A stretch of DNA of 64,000 nucleotides from Streptomyces sp. B93 (GTDB lineage: Bacteria; Actinomycetota; Actinomycetes; Streptomycetales; Streptomycetaceae). Every line of letters starts with the position of its first letter. The stretch's first letter is position 1. Shown piece by piece: positions 16,439-24,649 of the stretch. The notes under the pieces were generated by a model that was given only the letters and a program-made list of their open reading frames with translations, did no database searches and was not told the origin of the DNA. The position numbers were made by a program, and so were the translations under genes. The stretch is from the NCBI RefSeq assembly GCF_018070565.1, contig NZ_JAGPXL010000003.1, forward strand, positions 230,484 through 294,483. Reading direction: 5' to 3'.

Positions 16439-16590
16439 CCGGGTGCCCTCCCGGGCCGCGTCGATCGCGACGGCGAGGGAGATCCGCCGGCCGTCCGGTG
16501 CGTCGTAGCCACCCGCCGCGACGATCTCCTGCGTCTCGCGCGCGCCCCGCGGACGTCGCCCTGCCCCCGTCGTCCCCCGTCGTGCTCATG
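16439..16590 (-). pseudogene. Out-of-frame N-terminal segment of the PARG-like gene
   Basis: From an ATG at 16590 the frame encodes MSTTGDDGG and then nonsense. The next frame reads ARETQEIVAAGGYDAPDGR and continues without a stop into the body at 16438. The switch must lie between 16590 and about 16545, in a G-rich run (two GGGGG tracts). It could be a real indel or a sequencing error in that run. Confidence 0.6.
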
Positions 16591-16681
16591 AACGCATCGT
16601 GAGCGATGCTGGTCCTGCGGTGCAACAGAGTTTCCCGGCCGCCGGAACGGATCCGGAGACCGGGCGTCCGACCCTGGAAGT

Positions 16682-16707
16682 CCGTCTTGCACCCTTGTGC
16701 GAGACGG
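16682..16707. promoter_or_regulatory. Inverted repeat upstream of egtA
   Basis: CCGTCTTGCAC at 16682-16692 and GTGCGAGACGG at 16697-16707 pair at 10 of 11 positions around a CCTT spacer, 89 bp before egtA. It could be an operator or an RNA hairpin in the leader of the ergothioneine operon. Confidence 0.45.
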
Positions 16708-16795
16708 CGTGACGGTCTTGGGTTGGACGGGTGTGCCGGTCCGGCCCCACCGGGTCACGGCCGGCGACATGGTGGAATCTCAGGAGGATCCCGAC

Positions 16796-18091
16796 ATGTC
16801 CGACGCAAGGGGCGCTCCCTCGGGGAGCGGCCGTACCGATACCCGCACCGCCGTCACCGAAGCCGAGGTGGAGGCCCTCGTCCGGGGCATCTGCTTCAAG
16901 ACCGGACCGCCTCGCTCCCTCGGGGTCGAAGTGGAATGGCTCGTCCAGGAGCCGGACAATCCCTGGCTCCCCGTCTCCTCCGAACGACTCGACGCGGCCT
17001 ACGCCGCACTGCGGACCGTGCCGCTGCACTCGGCGCTCACCGTCGAACCCGGTGGCCAGCTGGAACTCAGCTCACCACCCGCCGCCTCCCTGATGGAGTG
17101 CGTGGGCACCGTCTCCGCCGACCTCGACGCCGTCCGCGCGGTCCTGCGCGAGCACGGCCTCGGCCTCCTAGGCGTCGGCCAGGACCCCTGGCACCCGCCC
17201 CGTCGCTTCCTGCGGCAGCCGCGCTACGACGCGATGGAGGCCTGTCTCGACCGCACCGGCCCGGCCGGGCGCGCCATGATGTGCACCTCCGCCTCCGTCC
17301 AGGTCTGTCTGGACGCCGGTACCGAGGAGCCCGGCCCGCTCGGGCACGTCCGCCGCTGGTGGCTGGCCCATCACCTGGGCGCGGTCCTGGTGGCCGCGTT
17401 CGCCAACTCCCCGCTCGCCGCACGGGAGCCGACCGGCTGGCGCTCCACCCGGCAACTGACGTGGATGGAGATCGGCGCGGGCCGGGCGGGCGCGCCCCCG
17501 CTGGACACCGACCCGCGCGGCGCCTGGGCCCGGCACGTGCTGGACGCCCCGGTGATGTGCGTACGGCGCGACGGCGGGCCGTGGGAGGTGCCCGAGGAGC
17601 TGACCTTCCGGGAGTGGACCCGGTCGGGCGGACCCCGGCCGCCCACGCCGGACGACCTCTCCTACCACCTCACCACCCTGTTCCCGCCGGTCAGACCGCG
17701 GGGCCATCTGGAGCTGCGCATGATCGACGCGCAGCCCGGCGACGACGGCTGGATCGTGCCGCTGGCGGTGACGGCCGCGCTGTTCGACGATCCCGGGGCC
17801 GCCGAGACCGCCTACCGCACCGTGAAACCGCTGGCCGAGCGGGCCCTCGGGCTGCCCGCGCCGCACAATCCGCTGTGGATCGACGCGGCCCGGCACGGGC
17901 TCGCCGACCCCGAACTGCACGAGGCGGCCGTGACCTGCTTCGCGGCGGCCCTCGCGGCGCTGCCCCGGCTCGGGGCCACCGACGAGGTCGTCGCCGCCGT
18001 CGCCGCCTACCGGGACCGCCATGTCGTGCCCGGCCGCTGCCCCGCCGACGATCTGCTGGACAAGCTGAACGGGAAGGACCCGAGCACATGA
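16796..18091 (+). CDS. egtA: EgtA, ergothioneine biosynthesis glutamate-cysteine ligase
   Basis: 431 residues. It makes gamma-glutamylcysteine, the sulfur donor for EgtB. GVEVEWLVQ and EPGGQLELSSPP are the glutamate-cysteine ligase GCS2 motifs (metal-binding Glu residues), and TASVQV-like CTSASVQVCLD follows. The ATG at 16796 was chosen because AGGAGG lies 9 nt upstream. Its stop overlaps the egtB start as ATGA. First gene of the complete egtABCD operon; a role in redox buffering is known for the pathway in actinobacteria. Confidence 0.95.
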   Translation: MSDARGAPSGSGRTDTRTAVTEAEVEALVRGICFKTGPPRSLGVEVEWLVQEPDNPWLPVSSERLDAAYAALRTVPLHSALTVEPGGQLELSSPPAASLMECVGTVSADLDAVRAVLREHGLGLLGVGQDPWHPPRRFLRQPRYDAMEACLDRTGPAGRAMMCTSASVQVCLDAGTEEPGPLGHVRRWWLAHHLGAVLVAAFANSPLAAREPTGWRSTRQLTWMEIGAGRAGAPPLDTDPRGAWARHVLDAPVMCVRRDGGPWEVPEELTFREWTRSGGPRPPTPDDLSYHLTTLFPPVRPRGHLELRMIDAQPGDDGWIVPLAVTAALFDDPGAAETAYRTVKPLAERALGLPAPHNPLWIDAARHGLADPELHEAAVTCFAAALAALPRLGATDEVVAAVAAYRDRHVVPGRCPADDLLDKLNGKDPST

Positions 18092-19425
18092 CCGAGCACG
18101 CCATCGACCCCGCCACCGACGCCGAGGCGCTCCGGGAGCGTGCGCTGGCCTCGCTGGTCACCGCCCGGGACCGGACCACCCTGCTGACCTCGTGCGTGGA
18201 CGGGCCGGACCTGACCGCCCAGCACTCGCCGCTGATGTCACCGCTGGTGTGGGACCTCGCGCACATCGGCAACCAGGAGGAGCAGTGGCTGCTGCGGGCG
18301 GTCGCCGGACAGGAGGCGATACGGCCCGAGATCGACAGCCTGTACGACGCCTTCGAGCATCCGCGCGCCGAACGCCCCAGCCTTCCGCTGCTGCCGCCCG
18401 ACGAGGCACGCCGGTACGCGGCCGACGTGCGCGGGCGGGCGCTGGACGTGCTGGAGCGGGCCGCGTTCGACGGGACGCGGCTGACGGAGGCGGGCTTCGC
18501 CTTCGGGATGATCGCGCAGCACGAGCAGCAGCACGACGAGACCATGCTGATCACGCATCAGCTCCGCAAGGGGCCACAGGCCCTGACCGCCCCCGACCCC
18601 GATCCCGTACCGCTGTTCACGGGACCGGCCGAGGTGCTGGTGCCCGGCGGCCCGTTCACCATGGGCACCTCCGGCGAGCCCTGGGCGCTGGACAACGAGC
18701 GGCCCGCGCACCGGCGCGAGGTGGCGCCGTTCTACATCGACACCACCCCGGTCACCAACCGCGCCTACCAGGCGTTCATCGAGGACGGCGGCTACGACGA
18801 CCAGCGCTGGTGGACGCCCGAGGGCTGGGCGCACATCCGGCGGCACTCCATCGCGGCGCCGCTGTTCTGGCGCCGGGACGGCGGGCAGTGGCTGCGGCGC
18901 CGGTTCGGGGTCACCGAGGTGGTGCCGCCCGACGAGCCGGTGCTGCACGTGTGCTGGTACGAGGCCGACGCCTACGCCCGCTGGGCCGGGCGGCGGCTGC
19001 CCACCGAGGTGGAGTGGGAGAAGGCGGCCCGCTTCGACCCGGCGACCGGCGGCTCGATGCGCTACCCGTGGGGTGACGCCGACCCGGCGCCCGAGCACGC
19101 CAACCTCGGGCAGCGGCATCTGCGCCCGGCCCCCGCGGGCAGCTACCCGGCCGGGGAGTCACCGCTGGGCGTACGGCAGTTGATCGGTGACGTGTGGGAG
19201 TGGACGGCCAGCGACTTCCTGCCGTACCCGGGCTTCCAGGCGTTCCCGTACAAGGAGTACTCGGAGGTGTTCTTCGGGCCCGACCACAAGGTGCTGCGCG
19301 GCGGTTCGTTCGCGGTGGACCCGGTGGCCTGCCGGGGCACGTTCCGCAACTGGGACTACCCGATCCGGCGGCAGATCTTCTCCGGGTTCCGTACCGCGCG
19401 CTCGGTGGCGGGGTCGGGGTCCTGA
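18088..19425 (+). CDS. egtB: EgtB, iron-dependent hercynine oxygenase
   Basis: 445 residues. The N-terminal DinB-like domain carries the iron-binding histidine in LAHIGNQEEQW and the HX3HXE motif in QHEQQHDETM. The C-terminal half is the formylglycine-generating-enzyme (FGE-sulfatase) fold, with PGGPFTMGT, WEKAARFD, WEWTAS and RGGSFAVDP segments. It joins gamma-glutamylcysteine to hercynine with O2 to give the sulfoxide. Start and stop overlap both neighbours (ATGA with egtA; TGATG with egtC), showing tight translational coupling. Confidence 0.95.
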   Translation: MTEHAIDPATDAEALRERALASLVTARDRTTLLTSCVDGPDLTAQHSPLMSPLVWDLAHIGNQEEQWLLRAVAGQEAIRPEIDSLYDAFEHPRAERPSLPLLPPDEARRYAADVRGRALDVLERAAFDGTRLTEAGFAFGMIAQHEQQHDETMLITHQLRKGPQALTAPDPDPVPLFTGPAEVLVPGGPFTMGTSGEPWALDNERPAHRREVAPFYIDTTPVTNRAYQAFIEDGGYDDQRWWTPEGWAHIRRHSIAAPLFWRRDGGQWLRRRFGVTEVVPPDEPVLHVCWYEADAYARWAGRRLPTEVEWEKAARFDPATGGSMRYPWGDADPAPEHANLGQRHLRPAPAGSYPAGESPLGVRQLIGDVWEWTASDFLPYPGFQAFPYKEYSEVFFGPDHKVLRGGSFAVDPVACRGTFRNWDYPIRRQIFSGFRTARSVAGSGS

Positions 19426-20216
19426 TGTGCCGTCATATCGCCTATGCGGGGCCCGAGGTGGCGCTCGGGGAACTGCTGGTGGAGCCGCCGCACGGGCTGT
19501 ACCGGCAGTCGTGGGCGCCCCGGCGGCAGCGGCACGGGACGGTCAACGCCGACGGTTTCGGGGTCGGCTGGTACGCGGCCGGGGACCCGGTGCCCGCCCG
19601 CTACCGGCGGGCCGGGCCGATCTGGGCCGACCTGTCCTTCGCGGACCTGGCGCGGGTGGTGCGCTCCACCGCGCTGCTGGCCGCCGTACGGGACGCCACC
19701 CTGGCCGGCGCGGACGCGGAGGCCGCGGCGGCGCCGTTCGCCGCCGGGCGCTGGCTGTTCAGCCACAACGGGGCGGTCACCGGCTGGCCGCGCTCGCTGG
19801 CCGGGCTGTCACGCACCCTGGCGCCGGAGGACCTGCTCGCCCTGGAGGCGCGCAACGACTCGGCGCTGGTGTGGGCGCTGGCCCTGGCCCGGCTGCGGGC
19901 CGGGGACGACCCGGGCCGGGCGCTGTCCGACACCACCGTGGAGGTCGCCGCGGCAGCCCCCGGCTCCCGGCTCAACCTGCTGCTCACCGACGGCGCCACG
20001 ATCGCCGCGACCGCCTGGGGCGACACCCTCTGGTACCGCGCGCTGCCGGGCGGCGGCACGGTCGTCGCCTCCGAGCCCGCCGACGACGCGCCCGGCTGGC
20101 GGGAGGTCCCCGACCGCACCCTGCTCACCGCGAGCGGCGCCGAGGTGCTGCTCACCCCGCTCAAGGAACCGAGCGACGCCTCGGTCCCCGCACCGCCCAA
20201 GGAGCCCCGCACGTGA
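19425..20216 (+). CDS. egtC: EgtC, gamma-glutamyl-hercynylcysteine sulfoxide amidohydrolase
   Basis: 263 residues. It starts MCRHIAYAG, placing the nucleophilic cysteine at position 2 as in class II glutamine amidotransferases. NADGFGVGWY and FSHNGAV are the other amidotransferase motifs. It removes the glutamate from the EgtB product. The ATG is embedded in the egtB stop (TGATG), which also fixes the start. Its end overlaps the egtD GTG by 4 bp. Confidence 0.95.
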   Translation: MCRHIAYAGPEVALGELLVEPPHGLYRQSWAPRRQRHGTVNADGFGVGWYAAGDPVPARYRRAGPIWADLSFADLARVVRSTALLAAVRDATLAGADAEAAAAPFAAGRWLFSHNGAVTGWPRSLAGLSRTLAPEDLLALEARNDSALVWALALARLRAGDDPGRALSDTTVEVAAAAPGSRLNLLLTDGATIAATAWGDTLWYRALPGGGTVVASEPADDAPGWREVPDRTLLTASGAEVLLTPLKEPSDASVPAPPKEPRT

Positions 20217-21175
20217 GCCCGTTCCTGGTCACCCGCACCCTGCCCGAGGACGCCACCGACGCCGCGCTGCGCGCCGACGTCCTCAAGGGCCTGACGGAAC
20301 ACCCCAAGACGCTGCCGCCGAAGTGGTTCTACGACGCCCGGGGCAGCGAGCTGTTCGAGGAGATCACCGGACTGCCGGAGTACTACCCGACCCGCGCCGA
20401 GCGGGAGATCCTGGTGAGCCGGGCCGCCGAGATCGCCGCGGCGGCACGGGCCCGCACCCTGGTGGAGCTGGGTTCCGGTTCCTCCGAGAAGACGCGGTAC
20501 CTGCTGGACGCGCTGACCGGGCTGGAGACGTACGTCCCCGTCGACGTCAGCGAGAGCGCGCTCACCCAGGCCGGGCAGGCGCTGGTGGCCGAGCGGCCGG
20601 GGCTGCGGGTGCACGCCCTGATCGCCGACTTCACCGCCCGCCTGGAGCTGCCGGACACCCCGGGGCCGCGGCTGGTGGCGTTCCTCGGCGGCACGATCGG
20701 CAATCTGCTGCCCGCCGAGCGTGCGGTGTTCCTCGGCGCGGTCCGGGCCCTGCTCTCCCCCGGTGACGCGCTGCTGCTCGGCACCGACCTGGTGAAGGAC
20801 GAAGGCGTCCTGGTCCGGGCGTACGACGACGCGGCGGGGGTGACGGCCGCGTTCAACAAGAACGTCCTGACGGTCGTCAACCGTGAGCTGGGCGCCGACT
20901 TCGATCCCGGCGCCTTCGACCACGTGGCCCTGTGGGACGCCGAGCGGGAGTGGATCGAGATGCGGCTGCGCTCCCGCGGCGGGCAGACCGTGAAGATCCC
21001 CGCGCTGGACCTCGCCGTGGACTTCGCCGACGGCGAGGAGCTGCGTACCGAGGTGTCGGCGAAGTTCCGGAAGGAGGGCGTGCGCGCCGAACTCGCCACG
21101 GCCGGACTCGAGCTGGCGCACTGGTGGACGGACGCCGAGGGCCGGTTCGCGCTCTCCCTGAGCGTCGTGCGGTAG
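20213..21175 (+). CDS. egtD: EgtD, histidine N-alpha-trimethyltransferase
   Basis: 320 residues, starting at a GTG that overlaps the egtC stop (GTGA). LVELGSGSSEKTRYLLDAL is the SAM-binding motif. FYDARGSELFEEITGLPEYY and FLGGTIGN are conserved in EgtD and hold histidine-binding residues. It converts histidine to hercynine, the first committed step. An EgtE gene is not present in the window; the C-S lyase may be supplied by an unlinked PLP enzyme. The operon ends 16 bp before a convergent lipoprotein gene. Confidence 0.95.
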   Translation: MSPFLVTRTLPEDATDAALRADVLKGLTEHPKTLPPKWFYDARGSELFEEITGLPEYYPTRAEREILVSRAAEIAAAARARTLVELGSGSSEKTRYLLDALTGLETYVPVDVSESALTQAGQALVAERPGLRVHALIADFTARLELPDTPGPRLVAFLGGTIGNLLPAERAVFLGAVRALLSPGDALLLGTDLVKDEGVLVRAYDDAAGVTAAFNKNVLTVVNRELGADFDPGAFDHVALWDAEREWIEMRLRSRGGQTVKIPALDLAVDFADGEELRTEVSAKFRKEGVRAELATAGLELAHWWTDAEGRFALSLSVVR

Positions 21176-21191
21176 CCCTCCTCCGGTCCGG

Positions 21192-22463
21192 TCAGGCGAC
21201 GGGGACCGCCAGCGCCTCGGTGATCCGCCGGGAGGCGCGGCGGGCCTCCGTCTGAGCATCGGCGCCGGTGAGGACGCGGGTCATGTACTCCTTGATCGGG
21301 TTGTCCGCCTCGACGTTCGCCCACTCGGGGGTGGCGGGGGTCGCCCGGCCCTGTGCGGCGCCGGCCGCCATGGCGGCGACCCCCTCCTCACCGGCGACCG
21401 CCTTCGCCAGCGTCGTCTTGTTGGGGACGTAGTCCATCGTGCGGGCCAGCTCGGTGTTCCACTTCGCCCCGGCGAGCGCCGAGACCACGGCGATGGCGGC
21501 CTCCCGGTCGTCGGTGTTCTTCGGTACGACGAGGTCGGAGCCGCCGGTGAAGACGGCGCCGGGCTTGTCGGCGGTGAGGCCCGGGACCGGGAAGAAACCC
21601 AGCTCGCCCTCCAGGTCCGGGTTCTCCTGGACGATGGCGCGGGCAGTGCCGGGTACGGCGACGATCTGCGCGACCTCGCCGGAGGCGAACACCTCGGCCT
21701 GCGGCGGGTGTTCCTCGTCGGCGTCGACGGGGCCGTCGCCGAGCGCCTGGAGCCGGCGGTAGAACTCCATGCCGCGCAGGGCGGCGGGCGTGTCCAGGGT
21801 GCCCTTCCAGGTGCCGCCGCCGTCCTTCGCGAGGTCGCCGCCCTCGTCCCAGACGAACCCGGCCAGCGTGTACCAGTCCTGTCCGGCGAGGTAGACGCCC
21901 TGCACGCCGTCCGTGTTCAGCCGCTCGGTGACGGTGAGCCACTCGTCGCGGGTCTTGGGTACGTCCTCGACGCCCGCCCGCGCGAACAGGTCCTTGCGGT
22001 AGATCACCACCCGGTTGGCGGCGTACCAGGGGATGCCGTACTGCTGGGACAACTGCTCGCCGGGCTGGGCGAGTCCGGGCAGCCAGTCGCGCATGCCCCA
22101 GTCCCGCATCGACTCCAGCGTCAGGTCGAGCAGACCGCCGCCGTCGACGTACTGCGAGACCTGGGTGTTGCCGACCTCGATGACGTCGGGGCCGTCGGGG
22201 GAGGAGTCCTTCAGGGCGGTGTGCACCTTCTCGCCGATGCCGGTCCATTCCTGGATGCGGATGTCGAGGTCGAGGTCGCCGTGCTCGCTCTCGAACTCCT
22301 CGGTGAACCGGTCGATGAAGTCCTGCGACGCGCTGCCCTTCATCAGCCACACGGTGACCGTGCGCCGCTCGCCGCCGCTCTCCGGCAGCACACCGCAGCC
22401 GGTGGCCAGGGTGGCGGTCAGGCTGACGCAGGCGAGCAGACGGGCTGGTGCTGGTGGTCTCAC
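21192..22463 (-). CDS. Extracellular solute-binding lipoprotein (sugar ABC transporter type)
   Basis: 423 residues from a GTG at 22463 with AGGA upstream. A short basic N-terminus and hydrophobic segment end in a lipobox, LATGC, so it is a lipoprotein. The rest is a family 1 solute-binding protein: TVTVWLMKGSASQDFIDRFT, IQEWTGIGEKV, IPWYAANRVVIYRKDLF and the C-terminal YMTRVL segment. It should capture a sugar or oligosaccharide for an ABC importer, but no permease or ATPase gene is nearby. A GntR-like palindrome lies 86 bp upstream. The long in-frame extension to 22688 has no homology. Confidence 0.9.
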   Translation of the reverse strand: MRPPAPARLLACVSLTATLATGCGVLPESGGERRTVTVWLMKGSASQDFIDRFTEEFESEHGDLDLDIRIQEWTGIGEKVHTALKDSSPDGPDVIEVGNTQVSQYVDGGGLLDLTLESMRDWGMRDWLPGLAQPGEQLSQQYGIPWYAANRVVIYRKDLFARAGVEDVPKTRDEWLTVTERLNTDGVQGVYLAGQDWYTLAGFVWDEGGDLAKDGGGTWKGTLDTPAALRGMEFYRRLQALGDGPVDADEEHPPQAEVFASGEVAQIVAVPGTARAIVQENPDLEGELGFFPVPGLTADKPGAVFTGGSDLVVPKNTDDREAAIAVVSALAGAKWNTELARTMDYVPNKTTLAKAVAGEEGVAAMAAGAAQGRATPATPEWANVEADNPIKEYMTRVLTGADAQTEARRASRRITEALAVPVA

Positions 22464-22548
22464 GAGGGGTCCTGTTCTGTCTGGTGGACAGGGGCGGGGG
22501 GCCCGACGTGGGGGGACGAGCGCGGGGCTCGCACGGGGTGACTGGATT

Positions 22549-22562
22549 TTGGTATGTACCAA
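22549..22562. promoter_or_regulatory. GntR/HutC-like operator TTGGTA-TG-TACCAA
   Basis: Perfect 6-bp arms with a 2-bp spacer upstream of the solute-binding lipoprotein gene. It resembles the TGGT-N4-ACCA class of sites used by GntR/HutC sugar regulators such as DasR, but is not the DasR consensus. No regulator gene is adjacent. Confidence 0.55.
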
Positions 22563-22676
22563 TGCGGAGGTCAAGCGGGACAGGGGAGGCGGATGCGACG
22601 CCTCGCGCTCCGACCCAGCCTGCGGCACGGTGGAGTGACGTACGGCACACCGACCACGGCGGAAGGAACCACCCGC

Positions 22677-22892
22677 ATGTCGAACCACACCTACCGGGTC
22701 ACGGACATCGTCGGCACCTCACCGGACGGCGTCGACCAGGCCATCCGCAACGGCATCGACCGCGCCTCGCGGACCCTGCGCAACCTCGACTGGTTCGAGG
22801 TCACGGAGGTGCGCGGCCAGTTGAACGACGGGGAGATCGCGCACTGGCAGGTGAGCATGAAAGTCGGGTTCCGCCTGGAGGACGCCGAGTGA
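22677..22892 (+). CDS. Dodecin family flavin-binding protein
   Basis: 71 residues, the size of bacterial dodecins. TYRVTDIVGTSPDGVDQAIR is the usual opening and NLDWFEVTEVRGQLNDGEI carries the conserved Trp that stacks on flavin. HWQVSMKVGFRLE forms the last strand, with the conserved Gln. Dodecins form dodecamers that store FMN, FAD or CoA. The ATG at 22677 has GGAAGGA upstream. It is divergent from the solute-binding gene and convergent with a HAD phosphatase. Confidence 0.92.
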   Translation: MSNHTYRVTDIVGTSPDGVDQAIRNGIDRASRTLRNLDWFEVTEVRGQLNDGEIAHWQVSMKVGFRLEDAE

Positions 22893-22899
22893 GGTGACA

Positions 22900-22916
22900 A
22901 CCGGCGCGGGGCCGGT
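22900..22916. terminator. Short hairpin between dodecin and HAD genes
   Basis: ACCGGC and GCCGGT pair around GCGGG in the 23-bp gap between the two convergent stop codons. A weak candidate. Confidence 0.35.
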
Positions 22917-23407
22917 CAGGTACGGCCCTCCCGCTCCTGGACCACCTTCAGATCGGCCGACGGGGTCGCCCAGCGCGCCCTGACCACGGTGAAGCCCGCG
23001 CGTTCGGCGTCCTCGCAGACCAGTTCGTCGTCGTCGACGAGGACCCGGACGTCGCGGGTGCGGGCGAGCCCGCGCAGGACGTCCAGCTTGGTGCGCCGGG
23101 CGGGCCTGCGGTCGTCGTCGCGCCGCATGTACACCCGGCCCTTCGGTAGTCCGTGCGCGGCGAGCCACGCCACCGTGTCCCGGCGGCAGCGCTCCGGCCG
23201 CCCCGTGAGGTACACGACCTCGCACTCCCGGGCGCGCTCCAGCGCCAGCGCCACCCCCTCGGCGAGCGGCGGGTCGTCGGGCGCGGCGGCGAAGAAGCCG
23301 TCCCAGTCGCGCGGCCTGCGCTCCAGGAACCGCTGCCGGTGCGCGGTGTCGGCGAGGGTGTTGTCCAGGTCGAACACGGCCACGGGCCGCTCGCTGTCGG
23401 CTGTCAC
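22916..23407 (-). CDS. HAD-superfamily phosphatase (acid phosphatase / PNKP-3' phosphatase-like)
   Basis: 163 residues. VAVFDLDNTLAD is HAD motif I with nucleophilic and acid/base Asp; VYLTGRPERCRRDT is motif II; KLDVLRGLA supplies the motif III Lys; VLVDDDELVCEDA is motif IV. The small cap suggests substrates such as a nucleotide, a DNA 3'-phosphate or a small phosphoester. There is no signal peptide, so it acts in the cytosol. The neighbours do not point to a pathway. Confidence 0.88.
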   Translation of the reverse strand: MTADSERPVAVFDLDNTLADTAHRQRFLERRPRDWDGFFAAAPDDPPLAEGVALALERARECEVVYLTGRPERCRRDTVAWLAAHGLPKGRVYMRRDDDRRPARRTKLDVLRGLARTRDVRVLVDDDELVCEDAERAGFTVVRARWATPSADLKVVQEREGRT

Positions 23408-23563
23408 ACGGCCACCCTAGGCCGTGTCCGCAAAGTCCCGTCGTCCGCCCCGAGGGCGGGCCTCGCGGCGTCCGGTGCGGTGAGAGGGCGTGCCAGGCAT
23501 CGCGGGGCAGGCGGCGTCCCGGCGCGCGGGAATGCCCCGCCGCGCCAGGTGTTGAACCCTTGC

Positions 23564-24568
23564 GTGACCTCCGAACCGGCGTCGGCCCGCTTCTCCGTCC
23601 TCGACCGTTCCCGCACCCGCGAGGGACGGCCGGACGGGGAGGCACTGCGGGACACCGTACGGCTGGCGCGGGAGGTGGAACGGCTCGGCTACCACCGCTT
23701 CTGGGTCTCCGAGCACCACGGCGTGCCCGGCGTCGCCGGTTCCGCGCCGACCGTGCTGGCCGCCGCCGTGGCCGCCGCGACCCGCACCATCCGGGTCGGC
23801 ACCGGCGGCGTGATGCTCCCCAACCACCGGCCCTTCGTCGTCGCCGAGCAGTTCGGCGTGCTGGAGTCCCTGTACCCCGGCCGCATCGACATGGGCCTCG
23901 GCCGCTCGGTGGGCTTCACCGACGGGGTACGCCGGGCGCTCGGCCGGGACAAGGACGCCGCCGACGACTTCGCCGCCCAGCTCGACGAACTCCTCGGCTT
24001 CTTCCGCGGCACCTCCCCGACCGGCGCCCACGCCCGCCCCGCCGAGGGGCTGGGCGTGCCGCCGTTCGTGCTGGCGATGGGCGAGGGCGCGGACATCGCG
24101 GCCCGCGCGGGCCTGCCCATGGTGATCGGCGACCTCAGGAACCGCGACCGGATGCGGCGCGGCGTCGACCGCTACCGCGACCGCTTCCGCCCCTCCCCCT
24201 GGGCGGCCGAGCCGTACGTCGTCGTCTCCGGCACCGTCGCGGTGGCCGCGACCCCCGAGGCGGCCCGGCGGCTGCTGGTCCCCGAGGCCTGGTCGATGGC
24301 GTACTCCCGCACCCACGGCACCTTCCCGCCGCTGCCGCCCGCCGAGGCCGTCGAGTCCCGCACGATGACCGCCAAGGAGCGCGCCCGCTACGAGGAGGGT
24401 CTGACCGGGCACATCGCGGGCACCGAGGAACAGGTCGAGCACGAACTGGAGACGCTGCTGAAGGAGACGGGCGCACAGGAGGTGCTGGTCACGACCAGCA
24501 CCTACGACCGTACGGCCCTGCTGGACTCCTACCGGCGGCTGGCGGCGGTCGCCTCCCGGCTGCGCTGA
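23564..24568 (+). CDS. LLM class flavin-dependent oxidoreductase
   Basis: 334 residues. The N-terminus FSVLDRSRTREGRPDGEALR and SEHHGVPGVAGSAPTVLAAA are the signature of luciferase-like monooxygenases in the MsnO8/YhbW group, followed by GVMLPNHRPFVVAEQF and PGRIDMGLGRS. It should use reduced FMN (or F420) and O2 on an unknown substrate. GTG at 23564 was chosen because the family begins two to ten residues before FSVLDRS; another GTG lies at 23549, and neither has a good ribosome binding site. Confidence 0.88.
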   Translation: MTSEPASARFSVLDRSRTREGRPDGEALRDTVRLAREVERLGYHRFWVSEHHGVPGVAGSAPTVLAAAVAAATRTIRVGTGGVMLPNHRPFVVAEQFGVLESLYPGRIDMGLGRSVGFTDGVRRALGRDKDAADDFAAQLDELLGFFRGTSPTGAHARPAEGLGVPPFVLAMGEGADIAARAGLPMVIGDLRNRDRMRRGVDRYRDRFRPSPWAAEPYVVVSGTVAVAATPEAARRLLVPEAWSMAYSRTHGTFPPLPPAEAVESRTMTAKERARYEEGLTGHIAGTEEQVEHELETLLKETGAQEVLVTTSTYDRTALLDSYRRLAAVASRLR

Positions 24569-24649
24569 CCGCCCCCGCCGACCGCCCGTGGCCCGGATGG
24601 GCCAGCTCCACGCGCGCCCCACGGCCACCGTGGCCAGAGTGTGGTCGTC

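Noticed and set aside
21192..22463. Link between the orphan sugar-binding lipoprotein and the fucose-type operon
   Set aside because: They are about 28 kb apart, regulated by different palindromes, and share no gene context; too speculative.
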